From positions 304,425 through 368,424 of the forward strand of contig CAYMPJ010000001.1 of the NCBI GenBank assembly GCA_964392325.1: a DNA stretch of 64,000 nucleotides, written 5' to 3'. Below, piece after piece: positions 26,089 through 34,952 of this stretch; the first letter of the stretch is position 1, and the number at the start of each line of letters is the position of its first letter. The translations under genes and the position numbers were made by a program. The notes beneath the pieces are model-generated. The model was not told the origin of the DNA. It did no database searches and saw only the letters and a list, made by a program, of their open reading frames with translations. This stretch comes from CALLPQ01 sp964392325. Its GTDB lineage: Bacteria; Pseudomonadota; Alphaproteobacteria; Caulobacterales; Parvularculaceae.

Positions 26089-27435
26089 ATGCTCAACACA
26101 TTCAAATTTAAGACAAAATCCACGGCAGCATCGCTACCAGCTATTATCGCCTGTATAATGCTAGGAGCCTGTTCAAATGGGGGCAATTCGGGCCCAGGCA
26201 CAACCTCGGGCATTACAAATGCACCGGTACCGCCAACCCCGCCAAATGAAAATATTACCATTCTCTCAGCAGGTAACACCGCAAACGTCCTTGCTGTCGA
26301 CGAGACTTTTGATGTTGCCTCATCCCTTTTGGTAAGCCGCCTCAATGACAATGGGACGAGAAGCGTTATCTCAAGATCCCGCTCTGATTTCAGAGAACCA
26401 TCAGGCAGTGTATCTTTTGACGCCGAGACCGGTTCACTCACCTTTAACTTCACCGAGGGCGATGTTGTCGTGAACGAAACCTTTGGTCCGATATTGTCAA
26501 CGCCAGTAGGCGATTTTGGTAATCTCGAAAATGACCAACTGGCTATTGTTATCTCAACTTTCCCGGAAGATTTTGCAATACCCGACACTGTTGTTTTGCC
26601 CAATGGGGCACAAACGCTGGAAGATTTACGCGGCGACCCAGAAGCTGTCGATCTCTTAATCGAGGATTTAATTCTCGTGAGTAGCGCTGCCTCTACCGGT
26701 GTGAGTGTGCCGTTCGATCCTTTCGGCGGGGCCCCAACAAACAACGACAATACCACATCTGCCTTTGGGAGTACCATTTCTCCGGAAGCGGCGGCGGATC
26801 TGTTAGCACAATTTCAAAGTGAAACGACGAGAAATTTATCTTTTGGGTTTGTATCCCATCTGGGTAGTGAAGGTAACTTTTTTGCACCGCTCAGATTGGC
26901 GGGTAATAATACCGGCGTTGAGCCAAGACATGTTCAACTTGGTGTATGGGTAGTGGATGTACCGGGAGGTCAAGGCGATGATAATCGCGCCTTTGGCGGG
27001 AGTGTTTTTGGTCAGTTAACACCGGCCAACGAAGTGCCCAATTCCGGATCAGCCAGCTATAATACGACCTTAGGCGGATATCTCAGCCGAAACGGAACCC
27101 TTGAATTTTTGACTGGCGGCGTTGACATTAACGCAAATTTTGATACCCGCAGGGTCGATCTTGGCATTAACTCCGTCATTCAAACATTTGGCGCAAATGG
27201 AGAAGCGGTGTTCACTGACTTTGTTAGCCTCGACGGTGAAGGCCTTTTAACGGGCGGTAATCGTTTTGATGGTGATTTGCGCGGTACTGTTGACCAATCA
27301 ATCCGCGGCGAGATTGCAGGAGCTTTCTTTGGTCCCTTCGCTACAGAAGTTGGCGGAACATTGCGGTTTGGCAATGACTCATTTGAAGCCGCTGGCGCTT
27401 TCGTTGGCACCCAGAATGGTGATGGCTCGCCTTAA
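26089..27435 (+). CDS. TbpB-like surface lipoprotein
   Basis: The 448-residue protein has a lipoprotein signal ending LGACSNGG (Cys at about residue 25), a Gly/Ser/Pro linker, and beta-rich sequence. The final part, GAFFGPFATEVGGTLRFGND followed by EAAGAFVGTQNG, is the repeat characteristic of the transferrin-binding-protein-B C-lobe/N-lobe barrel family. True TbpB binds host transferrin with TbpA; many environmental alphaproteobacterial relatives have no known ligand. AGAGGG precedes the ATG at 26089; a TTG two codons earlier is unlikely. No dedicated TonB receptor is adjacent, and a terminator follows directly, so it is monocistronic. Confidence 0.75.
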   Translation: MLNTFKFKTKSTAASLPAIIACIMLGACSNGGNSGPGTTSGITNAPVPPTPPNENITILSAGNTANVLAVDETFDVASSLLVSRLNDNGTRSVISRSRSDFREPSGSVSFDAETGSLTFNFTEGDVVVNETFGPILSTPVGDFGNLENDQLAIVISTFPEDFAIPDTVVLPNGAQTLEDLRGDPEAVDLLIEDLILVSSAASTGVSVPFDPFGGAPTNNDNTTSAFGSTISPEAAADLLAQFQSETTRNLSFGFVSHLGSEGNFFAPLRLAGNNTGVEPRHVQLGVWVVDVPGGQGDDNRAFGGSVFGQLTPANEVPNSGSASYNTTLGGYLSRNGTLEFLTGGVDINANFDTRRVDLGINSVIQTFGANGEAVFTDFVSLDGEGLLTGGNRFDGDLRGTVDQSIRGEIAGAFFGPFATEVGGTLRFGNDSFEAAGAFVGTQNGDGSP

Positions 27436-27475
27436 AAAAATAATACCCCCCCTAAAAAGCGGGTCGATAAAAATT

Positions 27476-27508
27476 AAACCGGCAACACCAAGTTGCCGGT
27501 TTTTTATT
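27476..27508. terminator. Bidirectional intrinsic terminator
   Basis: AAACCGGCAA and TTGCCGGTTT form a strong stem around a seven-base loop, with a T-run on the plus side and an A-run on the other. It ends the lipoprotein transcript and can also end the convergent permease transcript. Confidence 0.9.
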
Positions 27509-27530
27509 GTCTAAAGCTTACCCGGTTTTT

Positions 27531-29249
27531 TTATTCTACAGAACTCCGCGCACCGTTAGCCTGGCGCAACCACTCAGCAATCGAAGCAATAACCGCAACA
27601 CCGCCCATAAGTGCTGTCAAATAAAACACGTAAGCAAAACCTTGCTCTTCGATCAACTCACCAACCCAGCCACGCCCTAATGTTCCAATCAGCATACTAA
27701 GTGATGCAAGAAGCGCATATTGAACGGCTGCATGTTTAGGATTCACAATTGAAGATAGATAGACAACGATTGCAGCACTGGCAAACCCAACCGATAAATT
27801 CTCCGCCGCTATGACAGCCATCAATTGTACGAGCTTATTATTTACATCCACATCCAGCGATAAAAAATTTGCAAGTGGTTGAAATAAAAACGGGAATAAA
27901 TGATAAAGCCCAGTCAGGCTCAGTACTTTATCTGTAATCGGTGCGCCTAGTGCAAGGTCAGCAAAAAGTAAATTCGTTGCTGCAGCTAATATGGCCCCTA
28001 TCACAAGGCTTGGCATTCGCCCAACACGCAAAATGATCATACCACCAATAACGATTCCCGCTGCCGTCATGAGAGATCCAAACACTTTTGAAGCAATAGC
28101 AACCTCATCAAAACTATGCCCAAGCGCCCCAAAATTTTCGCCCAGATAAAACGGATAGGCAAAAGCCCCCCAAATCAAATCTGTGAATCGGTAGCTAAGG
28201 ACAAGCAAGAGAATTAAAACAGCACCAAATTTGAATCGATCAACAATATCAATCATCGGTACCATGACGGAGCCATAAAGCGCGTCTAATGCCCTTTGAA
28301 AAAGTGAAGATTGCGACAGGGTTGCCTGATGTAAAGTATTAGAATTCTTTGATCGATGAAGATGTATTAATAAGGCTGCACTCAATACAGGCAAGATAAT
28401 CGAAACAAAAATAATAATCGGCCCGGTTTGACGGGTGAAAACACTTGCATTGGCATTTTCCGGGTCATTTAATGCTCCGGCCATAAATGAAAACAGGGTA
28501 AAGATCGACCAGCTCCACCCAATGAGAATTGGGATAAGCGCCACGTTACGCCACATGGCCGGTGGCTCATCCGAAGACAAGAGTAGTGACTTATTGTGTT
28601 CAACCGAGTTTTGAGCAACGAACACGCCGGACATACATGTAATCATCAACAAGACGAGCAATAGGAAAGTATTTTCCCATCCCAGTCTCGCAGCAATCAT
28701 CAATGCACCAGCGCCGCCAAGTATAGCCGATAGACGATATCCGATTTGATAAACGGCTGACAAAAGGTCAATTGTCTGAACTTCATCGGCAACCTCAATG
28801 CGCCAAGCATCGATCAAGATATCTTGCGAAGCGAAAGCAACGGTGCAAATGATTGCCGCAATCGCAATTAAATTAAGCTGAGAGGTTGGCTCAAGAAATG
28901 CGATAAAGGCCAGACTGGCAACAATCACTGTCTGCAAAATAAATATTCCGGCACGTCGTTGCCCCATATTAAACAATGGCGGGAACGCCGCGCGATCAAT
29001 CGCAGGTGACCATAAAAACTTGAACCCCAGAAGTATACCAATCCAGGAAAAAACACCTATCGTTTTAACGCTGATATCTTCAGAAGTGAACCAAGCATTC
29101 AATGTTCCGGTAATCAGGACATAGGGGAGGCCAGCAGCCATGCCCAAAATAAACATCGCCCCGCTTTTACGGTGACGCAGTGCACTGATTATTTCGCGAA
29201 AAGTAACTTTCGTCTTTTCTTCTTTGCTTGCTTTGCTCTGTGTCGCCAT
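27531..29249 (-). CDS. ampG: AmpG-type muropeptide/MFS permease
   Basis: This polytopic major-facilitator permease resembles AmpG, which imports GlcNAc-anhydro-muropeptides from the periplasm for cell-wall recycling. The N-terminal segment MFILGMAAGLPYVLITGTLN followed by AWFTSEDISVKTIGVFSW is typical of AmpG, as is the LWSPAIDR loop. The protein is 572 residues with more than 12 hydrophobic segments, longer than the E. coli protein, as often seen in alphaproteobacteria. No beta-lactamase, ampR or nagZ is nearby. Relatives include acetyl-CoA transporters, so the substrate is likely but not certain. Confidence 0.8.
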   Translation of the reverse strand: MATQSKASKEEKTKVTFREIISALRHRKSGAMFILGMAAGLPYVLITGTLNAWFTSEDISVKTIGVFSWIGILLGFKFLWSPAIDRAAFPPLFNMGQRRAGIFILQTVIVASLAFIAFLEPTSQLNLIAIAAIICTVAFASQDILIDAWRIEVADEVQTIDLLSAVYQIGYRLSAILGGAGALMIAARLGWENTFLLLVLLMITCMSGVFVAQNSVEHNKSLLLSSDEPPAMWRNVALIPILIGWSWSIFTLFSFMAGALNDPENANASVFTRQTGPIIIFVSIILPVLSAALLIHLHRSKNSNTLHQATLSQSSLFQRALDALYGSVMVPMIDIVDRFKFGAVLILLLVLSYRFTDLIWGAFAYPFYLGENFGALGHSFDEVAIASKVFGSLMTAAGIVIGGMIILRVGRMPSLVIGAILAAATNLLFADLALGAPITDKVLSLTGLYHLFPFLFQPLANFLSLDVDVNNKLVQLMAVIAAENLSVGFASAAIVVYLSSIVNPKHAAVQYALLASLSMLIGTLGRGWVGELIEEQGFAYVFYLTALMGGVAVIASIAEWLRQANGARSSVE

Positions 29250-29373
29250 TACTACCTAAACCACTCCTCACCCGTCGTCTGAGCACTGTGGCTGTTAAAG
29301 CCGACAGAATTAAGACCAAAGATGGCGGAGTTTTAAAGTATTGGCAATGGCGTTGCGGGCAAGCTTTCAAACT

Positions 29374-31554
29374 TTAAGAGACAGCTTCAAAACTTTCGTT
29401 TTCAGCTGAATTGTTCGTCCACTTTTCAAACATTCGGACGAAATCTTGAGGCTCAAACGGCTTTGATAGAAAATCATTCATGCCCGCTTCAAGACATCTA
29501 TTCCGATCAGAGGCCATTGCATTTGCTGTCAAAGCGATAATCGGTGTTTGCGCATATTTCCCGGCCAGCTGGCGAATTCTTCTCGATGCTTCCAGCCCAT
29601 CCATTTCAGGCATATGCATATCCATAAACACCATATCATAGTCATCATTTTGGATAGATTTTAACGCTTCCAAACCATTGACCGCAACATCCACATGATG
29701 GCCCTCACGTTTGATCAAGGTGGTGGCTAATACGGCATTGATGCGATTATCCTCGACCAGAAGTATTTTCAAAGGGTAAGAATTTGATGGAGCATGCCCT
29801 TTTTCCTCACTATCCGTTACCGAATTTATCCCATTTTGTGTGTTAGGGAATGAAGGCGTTGATCTAGTTTCACTCAGCGGTTCAATCGTCGGGGATTGTA
29901 TTTTCTCGTGCTCAAATGAGCTCTCTATTAAGGCAGAATTTTCAAGGTGGGAACTCGATGGAACTGGTGCTTGTTCGGTCGCATTACCTTTTTTAGATAG
30001 ATGTTTTGGCGAAAGTTGTTCCATCAAGGACTGCTGACGAACAGGCTTTATCAAATACCCGGAAAAACCTGCATCACGAAAGGCCGGCAAATGAGATCGC
30101 ACCAATGGAGACAACATGACCAAAGATCGATGCGTTAAATCGGCCAATGATTTGCCATGCTCAATCGCCAAATCACTATCGCATAGCAATGTCGCATGAG
30201 GATATTTTTTCACATATCGCTGTATATCTTCAAAATTTAAAGCTGTATAAACATGAGGAATACCAACCGCGGCCAATTGCTTGACGGTCGCTTGTGTCAA
30301 CATCTTTGATTGACTTGCCAAAATTACCGGCTCATCCTGCCCTGTCTCGCCAACGATATTGTGGGCTATCGAAGAACCAACGGATTCCATTGAAACTTGG
30401 ACCTGAAATATACTTCCAACACCCGCCTGACTGGAAACGCCAATATCACCGCCCATAGCACGTGCTAATTTCCTGGCAATGGCGAGTCCCAAGCCCGTTC
30501 CTTCTTGTCGTTTTTCATCATTATCTTCAGCCTGAGAAAATTCCTCAAAAATTTTCAATTGATCTCCGGGCGAAATGCCGATCCCGCTGTCGCGCACTTT
30601 TACAATGAGTTCGAGCTCATTACTGTCCTTTGGAACTGCGTGAGCCTCAAGTACAACCCCTCCCTCATCAGTAAACTTGACGCCATTCCCGGCCAAATTC
30701 ACCAATATTTGACGCAATCGCGATTCATCCCCGCGCATCGTTGCAGGAACCGACGCATCAAGAACAGTTGCGATTTCTATTCCCTTCTCAGCAGCCTTTG
30801 GCGACAATAACTCTGCAACCGAGTGGAATAGGGCATGGGTATCAAAAACAGCCCTATCCAGCTCTAGCTTGCCAGATTCTATTTTAGAGTAATCAAGAAG
30901 ATCATTAATTAGTTCCAAAAGGGAAGCACCTGAATCTCGTACAGCCTCGGTATATGCAAGTTGATTCGGGTTTAATGGCGTATCCATCAAGAGCCCTGCC
31001 ATCCCCAGAATACCGTTTAAGGGGGTGCGCATTTCATGGCTCATAGTTGCCAGAAAACGCATCTTGTCATTGGCTTCACGACTCAATGCTTCAATATTGA
31101 TAACTGATAAATCTTCCGCAGGATCCTGCTCAAACACGGACGCCCTATTTCCATCCGTATATTGATTAATTAATCTATCAAGAATTGTCTGATTGCCCTG
31201 ATTGCTGTCTTCCACACAACCAATAAACAATATCTGCCCATCATGGAGGCGCGACTCAGACCAACGAATGATAGAATCTCCCTCGCGCCCAGTAATTTGG
31301 GTTTTATAAGATATTGTTTGTTGTGACTTTGACTCAGAATTTTGCAGGCTTTCATCGCCTCCCGGCGAGAATGATAAGCCAAGCCATTTTTCCTGCGCTA
31401 CACCAAAAAAATCAGCAAAACTCTCATTAACAAAAACGAGATTCGCATTCCGGTCGCTAATCGCGATCAGATTATTATTTCTCATATCCCTTTGAGAATG
31501 TTGCCATTTATCACTGGCGGTATTTTCTACGTTCGTACGTGTCAATCGTTGCAT
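29374..31554 (-). CDS. Hybrid sensor histidine kinase with two receiver domains
   Basis: The 726-residue soluble hybrid kinase has a PAS-like sensor (about residues 25-120), HisKA with phospho-acceptor H173 in ATMSHEMRTPLNGILG, and HATPase_c with the N box near LRQILVNLAGNGVKFTD and GTGLGLAIARKL. A degenerate first receiver (about 410-520) follows, then a canonical C-terminal receiver with LLVEDN, the phospho-acceptor in VFMDMHMPEMDG and the Lys in LSKPFEP. No membrane segment is present, so the signal is probably intracellular. No HPt or output regulator is adjacent. The ATG at 31554 follows GGGAGA; the TTG at 31581 is less likely. Confidence 0.88.
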   Translation of the reverse strand: MQRLTRTNVENTASDKWQHSQRDMRNNNLIAISDRNANLVFVNESFADFFGVAQEKWLGLSFSPGGDESLQNSESKSQQTISYKTQITGREGDSIIRWSESRLHDGQILFIGCVEDSNQGNQTILDRLINQYTDGNRASVFEQDPAEDLSVINIEALSREANDKMRFLATMSHEMRTPLNGILGMAGLLMDTPLNPNQLAYTEAVRDSGASLLELINDLLDYSKIESGKLELDRAVFDTHALFHSVAELLSPKAAEKGIEIATVLDASVPATMRGDESRLRQILVNLAGNGVKFTDEGGVVLEAHAVPKDSNELELIVKVRDSGIGISPGDQLKIFEEFSQAEDNDEKRQEGTGLGLAIARKLARAMGGDIGVSSQAGVGSIFQVQVSMESVGSSIAHNIVGETGQDEPVILASQSKMLTQATVKQLAAVGIPHVYTALNFEDIQRYVKKYPHATLLCDSDLAIEHGKSLADLTHRSLVMLSPLVRSHLPAFRDAGFSGYLIKPVRQQSLMEQLSPKHLSKKGNATEQAPVPSSSHLENSALIESSFEHEKIQSPTIEPLSETRSTPSFPNTQNGINSVTDSEEKGHAPSNSYPLKILLVEDNRINAVLATTLIKREGHHVDVAVNGLEALKSIQNDDYDMVFMDMHMPEMDGLEASRRIRQLAGKYAQTPIIALTANAMASDRNRCLEAGMNDFLSKPFEPQDFVRMFEKWTNNSAENESFEAVS

Positions 31555-31692
31555 CCTGTAAGCTCTCCCACTTACATCCAACTATGAAGCAATCGACTGA
31601 AAATTTGGTTTAAGTTCATGGTTAATTATAGGAAAAATTTTCAGCAATTTTTAAGAAAACAGCCTTTAACGCACCCAATTACTCCCATTACA

Positions 31693-32862
31693 CTAGGCTT
31701 TGGGGCCTTTTCGGCCACCGCCGAAAGCCTCCCCACTTGGCGGGGGTGCAAGAGGCCAGCGCGCTCTGGGAGCAAGGCTCAAACAGTCTTCCAAGGGCTC
31801 AACATGACCGCCGGCCAGTCTTTCTAATCCGGCCCAGGCAATCATCGCACCATTATCTGTACAATATTTCGCATGCGGAACGATGCTTACCCAGCATCGG
31901 CTTTGGCATAATTCAGACAATGCATTTCTTATTTCCTGGTTAGCAGCAACACCGCCCGCAATAACCAGTCTCGGGGGGAGCGACATGTTTTCCTTAAACC
32001 CCGATTTGTCGCCAACCATGTCCATTGCGCGAGCGGTACGGCGCGCCAAATGCTGCGCTGCAGCATTTTGAAATCCGGCGGCGAGGTCAGCTATATCTCT
32101 TTTATGAAGAGGAGATACATTTTCTGCTGCCGTTCTGATAGCGGTTTTCAAACCAGAAAAAGAAAAATCACATCCCGCTCTACCTTTTAAAGGCGAGGGT
32201 AGGGGGAACCTTTCAGGGTCTCCTTCCTGTGCTATTTTTTCCAAAATCGGCCCACCCGGCTGGCCCAACCCTAGTAGTTTCGCCGTTTTATCAAAAGCCT
32301 CTCCCACCGCATCATCAATTGTTGTGCCGAGCCGGGTATAGTCTCCAACCCCGCCAACACAAATTAGCTGGGTATGGCCGCCCGATACCAATAAAAGAAG
32401 ATAGGGAAAGGGCGCCTGCTCCGTCATGCGCACACTCAAACCATGCCCCTCCAGATGATTTACCGGTATTAACTTTAGATTATGACTAACGGCTATCGCC
32501 TTGGCCGTGGTTAAGCCAACCAAGACACCGCCCACCAAGCCCGGCCCTGCTGTAACCGCAACACCATCCAATGCATTAAACCCAATTCCCGCCTCTTTCA
32601 TGGCCGCTATAATGACCCCGTCGAGACGCTCCACATGGCTTCGAGCAGCAATTTCAGGGACAACCCCCCCAAAAGCTTGATGATCTTGATGCTGAGACCA
32701 CACGCGATTAGAAAGAATATTGGCATGTTGCGCATTTGGTTGATCATGCCCCGCTTGGCGCTCCAAACGAATGACCGCCGCTGCGGTATCATCACAACTG
32801 GTCTCAATACCCAAAACCGTCAAAGTTTCGGGCAGATGATCATGGGAAACACAATTAGACAT
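31693..32862 (-). CDS. tsaD: tRNA N6-threonylcarbamoyladenosine transferase TsaD
   Basis: TsaD, with TsaB and TsaE, transfers threonylcarbamoyl to A37 of ANN-decoding tRNAs. The 389-residue protein begins its ASKHA fold at LGIETSCDDTAAAV, has the metal-binding pair in VNHLEGHG (H-x3-H), and the nucleotide-binding tail GGVAANQEIR. The extra N-terminal dozen residues and the Arg/Pro-rich C-terminus lie outside the conserved core. It is divergent from hemC across 160 bases, an arrangement common in alphaproteobacteria. Confidence 0.96.
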   Translation of the reverse strand: MSNCVSHDHLPETLTVLGIETSCDDTAAAVIRLERQAGHDQPNAQHANILSNRVWSQHQDHQAFGGVVPEIAARSHVERLDGVIIAAMKEAGIGFNALDGVAVTAGPGLVGGVLVGLTTAKAIAVSHNLKLIPVNHLEGHGLSVRMTEQAPFPYLLLLVSGGHTQLICVGGVGDYTRLGTTIDDAVGEAFDKTAKLLGLGQPGGPILEKIAQEGDPERFPLPSPLKGRAGCDFSFSGLKTAIRTAAENVSPLHKRDIADLAAGFQNAAAQHLARRTARAMDMVGDKSGFKENMSLPPRLVIAGGVAANQEIRNALSELCQSRCWVSIVPHAKYCTDNGAMIAWAGLERLAGGHVEPLEDCLSLAPRARWPLAPPPSGEAFGGGRKGPKA

Positions 32863-33022
32863 AACCGCTTTTCAAATATTGCAGATCTTTAGATTTAAAG
32901 CTTATACGCTCAAAGGCTGCTGGGGCTTGCCAGCTGATATAAAGATCGCTAGCGCTTAGATATAGTAATGAATATCAATAACCCGCGACCTCGCCCTTAG
33001 CAAATATTCCCGTATTAAAAGC

Positions 33023-33982
33023 ATGTCGTCACCCTCGTCCGAGATATTTCCAATAGCAAGCCGAAAATCACCGCTTGCGCTTGCGCAAGCAAAGCTAGTG
33101 TCGCAATGGCTAGCACAGGTTAGTGAGCGCCCAATAAAATCTAGTGAAAAGCACTTTCCTGTCATCGGGCTTATCTCGTCAGGAGATAAAAATCAGATTG
33201 GCTCTCTAGCAGATAGCGGCGGCAAAGGACTGTTTACAAAAGAAATAGAACAAGCGCTGCTCGATGGCAAAGCAAGGTTTGCAGTGCATTCCATGAAAGA
33301 CATGCCAGCACAAAACCCGCCTGGCTTGGTGGTTGCCGCCATCCCGCGCCGGGAGGATCCACGCGATGCCTTTATTTGCGAAAACTATTCAAACCTGAAA
33401 GACCTCCCCTCTGGTGCAACACTTGGCACGGCTTCAGTTAGACGTAAGGCACAGATTCATAATATCAGGCAAGACCTTAAAACCGAACTCTTACGAGGAA
33501 ATGTCAGTACACGTCTTAAAAAATGCGCTGAAGGGGATGTTGCCGCAACATTCCTAGCGGTGGCCGGCTTAAACAGGTTAGGCCTTACCAAACACATTAC
33601 GCATATCATGTCGCCAGATGAAATGTTGCCCGCGGTGGGGCAGGGGGCTTTGTGCATTCAAGCGCACCAGGATGACAAGGAAGCACTGGCACTCGCAGCC
33701 AAAATCACCTGCAAAGAAACCGAGATTTGCGTTACAATGGAGAGAGCCTTTCTGGCGACACTTGATGGGTCTTGCAAAACAGCCATCGCGGGCCTTGCAA
33801 CAATCGGTTCTGATCAGTTACATTTTTTGGGCGAATATTTTATTGATGGGGACGGCGAACCATTAAGGGTTACAAAGAGTATAGTCCTTCCCCGGTCTCT
33901 ATCACATGAAGAACACATCACTATTGCGAAGGCCCAAGGCACAATCGCTGCCCAAGACATATTGGCGCAAATGCACGGGTGA
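33023..33982 (+). CDS. hemC: Hydroxymethylbilane synthase
   Basis: HemC polymerises four porphobilinogen molecules into hydroxymethylbilane in tetrapyrrole synthesis. The 319-residue protein has IASRKSPLALAQAKLV near the N-terminus, KGLFTKEIEQALLDG, the HSMKDMP substrate-binding motif, and the cofactor-attachment Cys in LDGSCKTAIAG (about residue 252). It is the first gene of hemC-hemD-mic60-hemY, and its stop codon overlaps the possible GTG start of hemD. Confidence 0.96.
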   Translation: MSSPSSEIFPIASRKSPLALAQAKLVSQWLAQVSERPIKSSEKHFPVIGLISSGDKNQIGSLADSGGKGLFTKEIEQALLDGKARFAVHSMKDMPAQNPPGLVVAAIPRREDPRDAFICENYSNLKDLPSGATLGTASVRRKAQIHNIRQDLKTELLRGNVSTRLKKCAEGDVAATFLAVAGLNRLGLTKHITHIMSPDEMLPAVGQGALCIQAHQDDKEALALAAKITCKETEICVTMERAFLATLDGSCKTAIAGLATIGSDQLHFLGEYFIDGDGEPLRVTKSIVLPRSLSHEEHITIAKAQGTIAAQDILAQMHG

Positions 33983-33987
33983 ACTCT

Positions 33988-34818
33988 ATGACCGTGATCA
34001 TCACCAGGCCTGAACCCGATGCGAGCGCCTTTGCGCTCATGCTGGAAAATGATGGCATTCCCTACATCCACTCCCCCGTCATGGAGATTTGTTATGAGAA
34101 GGTCACGCCTGACTTGGAAGGGGTAACGGCCATCGCCTTTACCTCAGCAAATGGTGTTCGCGGATTAATAAACGCCTTGCCGGGCTTTAACTCCCCAAAT
34201 TCGGATGCAAACTCGGACCAGATTTCACCCGCCCCGCACCATAAAATAAATGACATTCTAGCCCTGCCCGTTTTCGCAATTGGCCCGGCAACAGCAGCTG
34301 TCGCAAAAGAAAATGGGTTTTCCACAATTCATGTCGCTGAAGGCGACGGTATTTCCCTTGCAGCCCTATTGTGCAAGCATTTTTCTAAAAAAGCGTCTGG
34401 CCCATCTCCTGAGCAATCCCGAACACAGCCTACCCCTCTAATCTATCATGCTGCTGGCAGTATAAGGCAAGGAGACCTTGTAAAACGCCTTGGAGTCGCC
34501 AAAATTAACGCGCGCAGAGAGGTTTTATACCGCGCATTGCCAATAGCGAGAATTTCAAATCCGGCACGCCAGCTCTTCGATGACCCAAATAACAGCCATA
34601 TTGTCGTAACATTTTTTTCACCGCGCACTGCCAGCTTATTTATCGAGAAAATCAAAAAAGAAGGGCTGACTCATAGACTTGCAAACGCGCACTGCGTTTG
34701 CCTGAGCGCTGCGATTGCAGATATCCTTGAAAAAAGTCACTGGAAATCGATTCAAATTGCCACCAAACCTAATGTTAATGCCATTCGTGACCTTTTAACG
34801 CCATATTTACGTGATTAA
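33988..34818 (+). CDS. hemD: Uroporphyrinogen-III synthase
   Basis: HemD cyclises hydroxymethylbilane to uroporphyrinogen III. The family is poorly conserved, but the start MTVIITRPEPDASAFALML, the central AFTSANGVRGL, and FFSPRTASLF in the second lobe are typical, and the position immediately after hemC is diagnostic. The ATG at 33988 gives a start at the conserved TRP motif. A GTG at 33979, overlapping the hemC stop, is an alternative. Translational coupling to hemC is likely. Confidence 0.9.
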   Translation: MTVIITRPEPDASAFALMLENDGIPYIHSPVMEICYEKVTPDLEGVTAIAFTSANGVRGLINALPGFNSPNSDANSDQISPAPHHKINDILALPVFAIGPATAAVAKENGFSTIHVAEGDGISLAALLCKHFSKKASGPSPEQSRTQPTPLIYHAAGSIRQGDLVKRLGVAKINARREVLYRALPIARISNPARQLFDDPNNSHIVVTFFSPRTASLFIEKIKKEGLTHRLANAHCVCLSAAIADILEKSHWKSIQIATKPNVNAIRDLLTPYLRD

Positions 34819-34952
34819 TGTGTTGTGCCAGCAATACAGCCCGCTTAATTAAAGCGTAATAACTAGTTCCAATTTAATTTTGTGTGCTATGCGCAAACAC
34901 GGCCAAACCCAATAACTTTATACATTCCATATTTTTTAAGGAGCCTCTCTCA

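Noticed and set aside
34845..34860. Palindrome-like CGCTTAATTAAAGCG between hemD and mic60
   Set aside because: Short, without a T-run, and likely chance in A/T-rich DNA.
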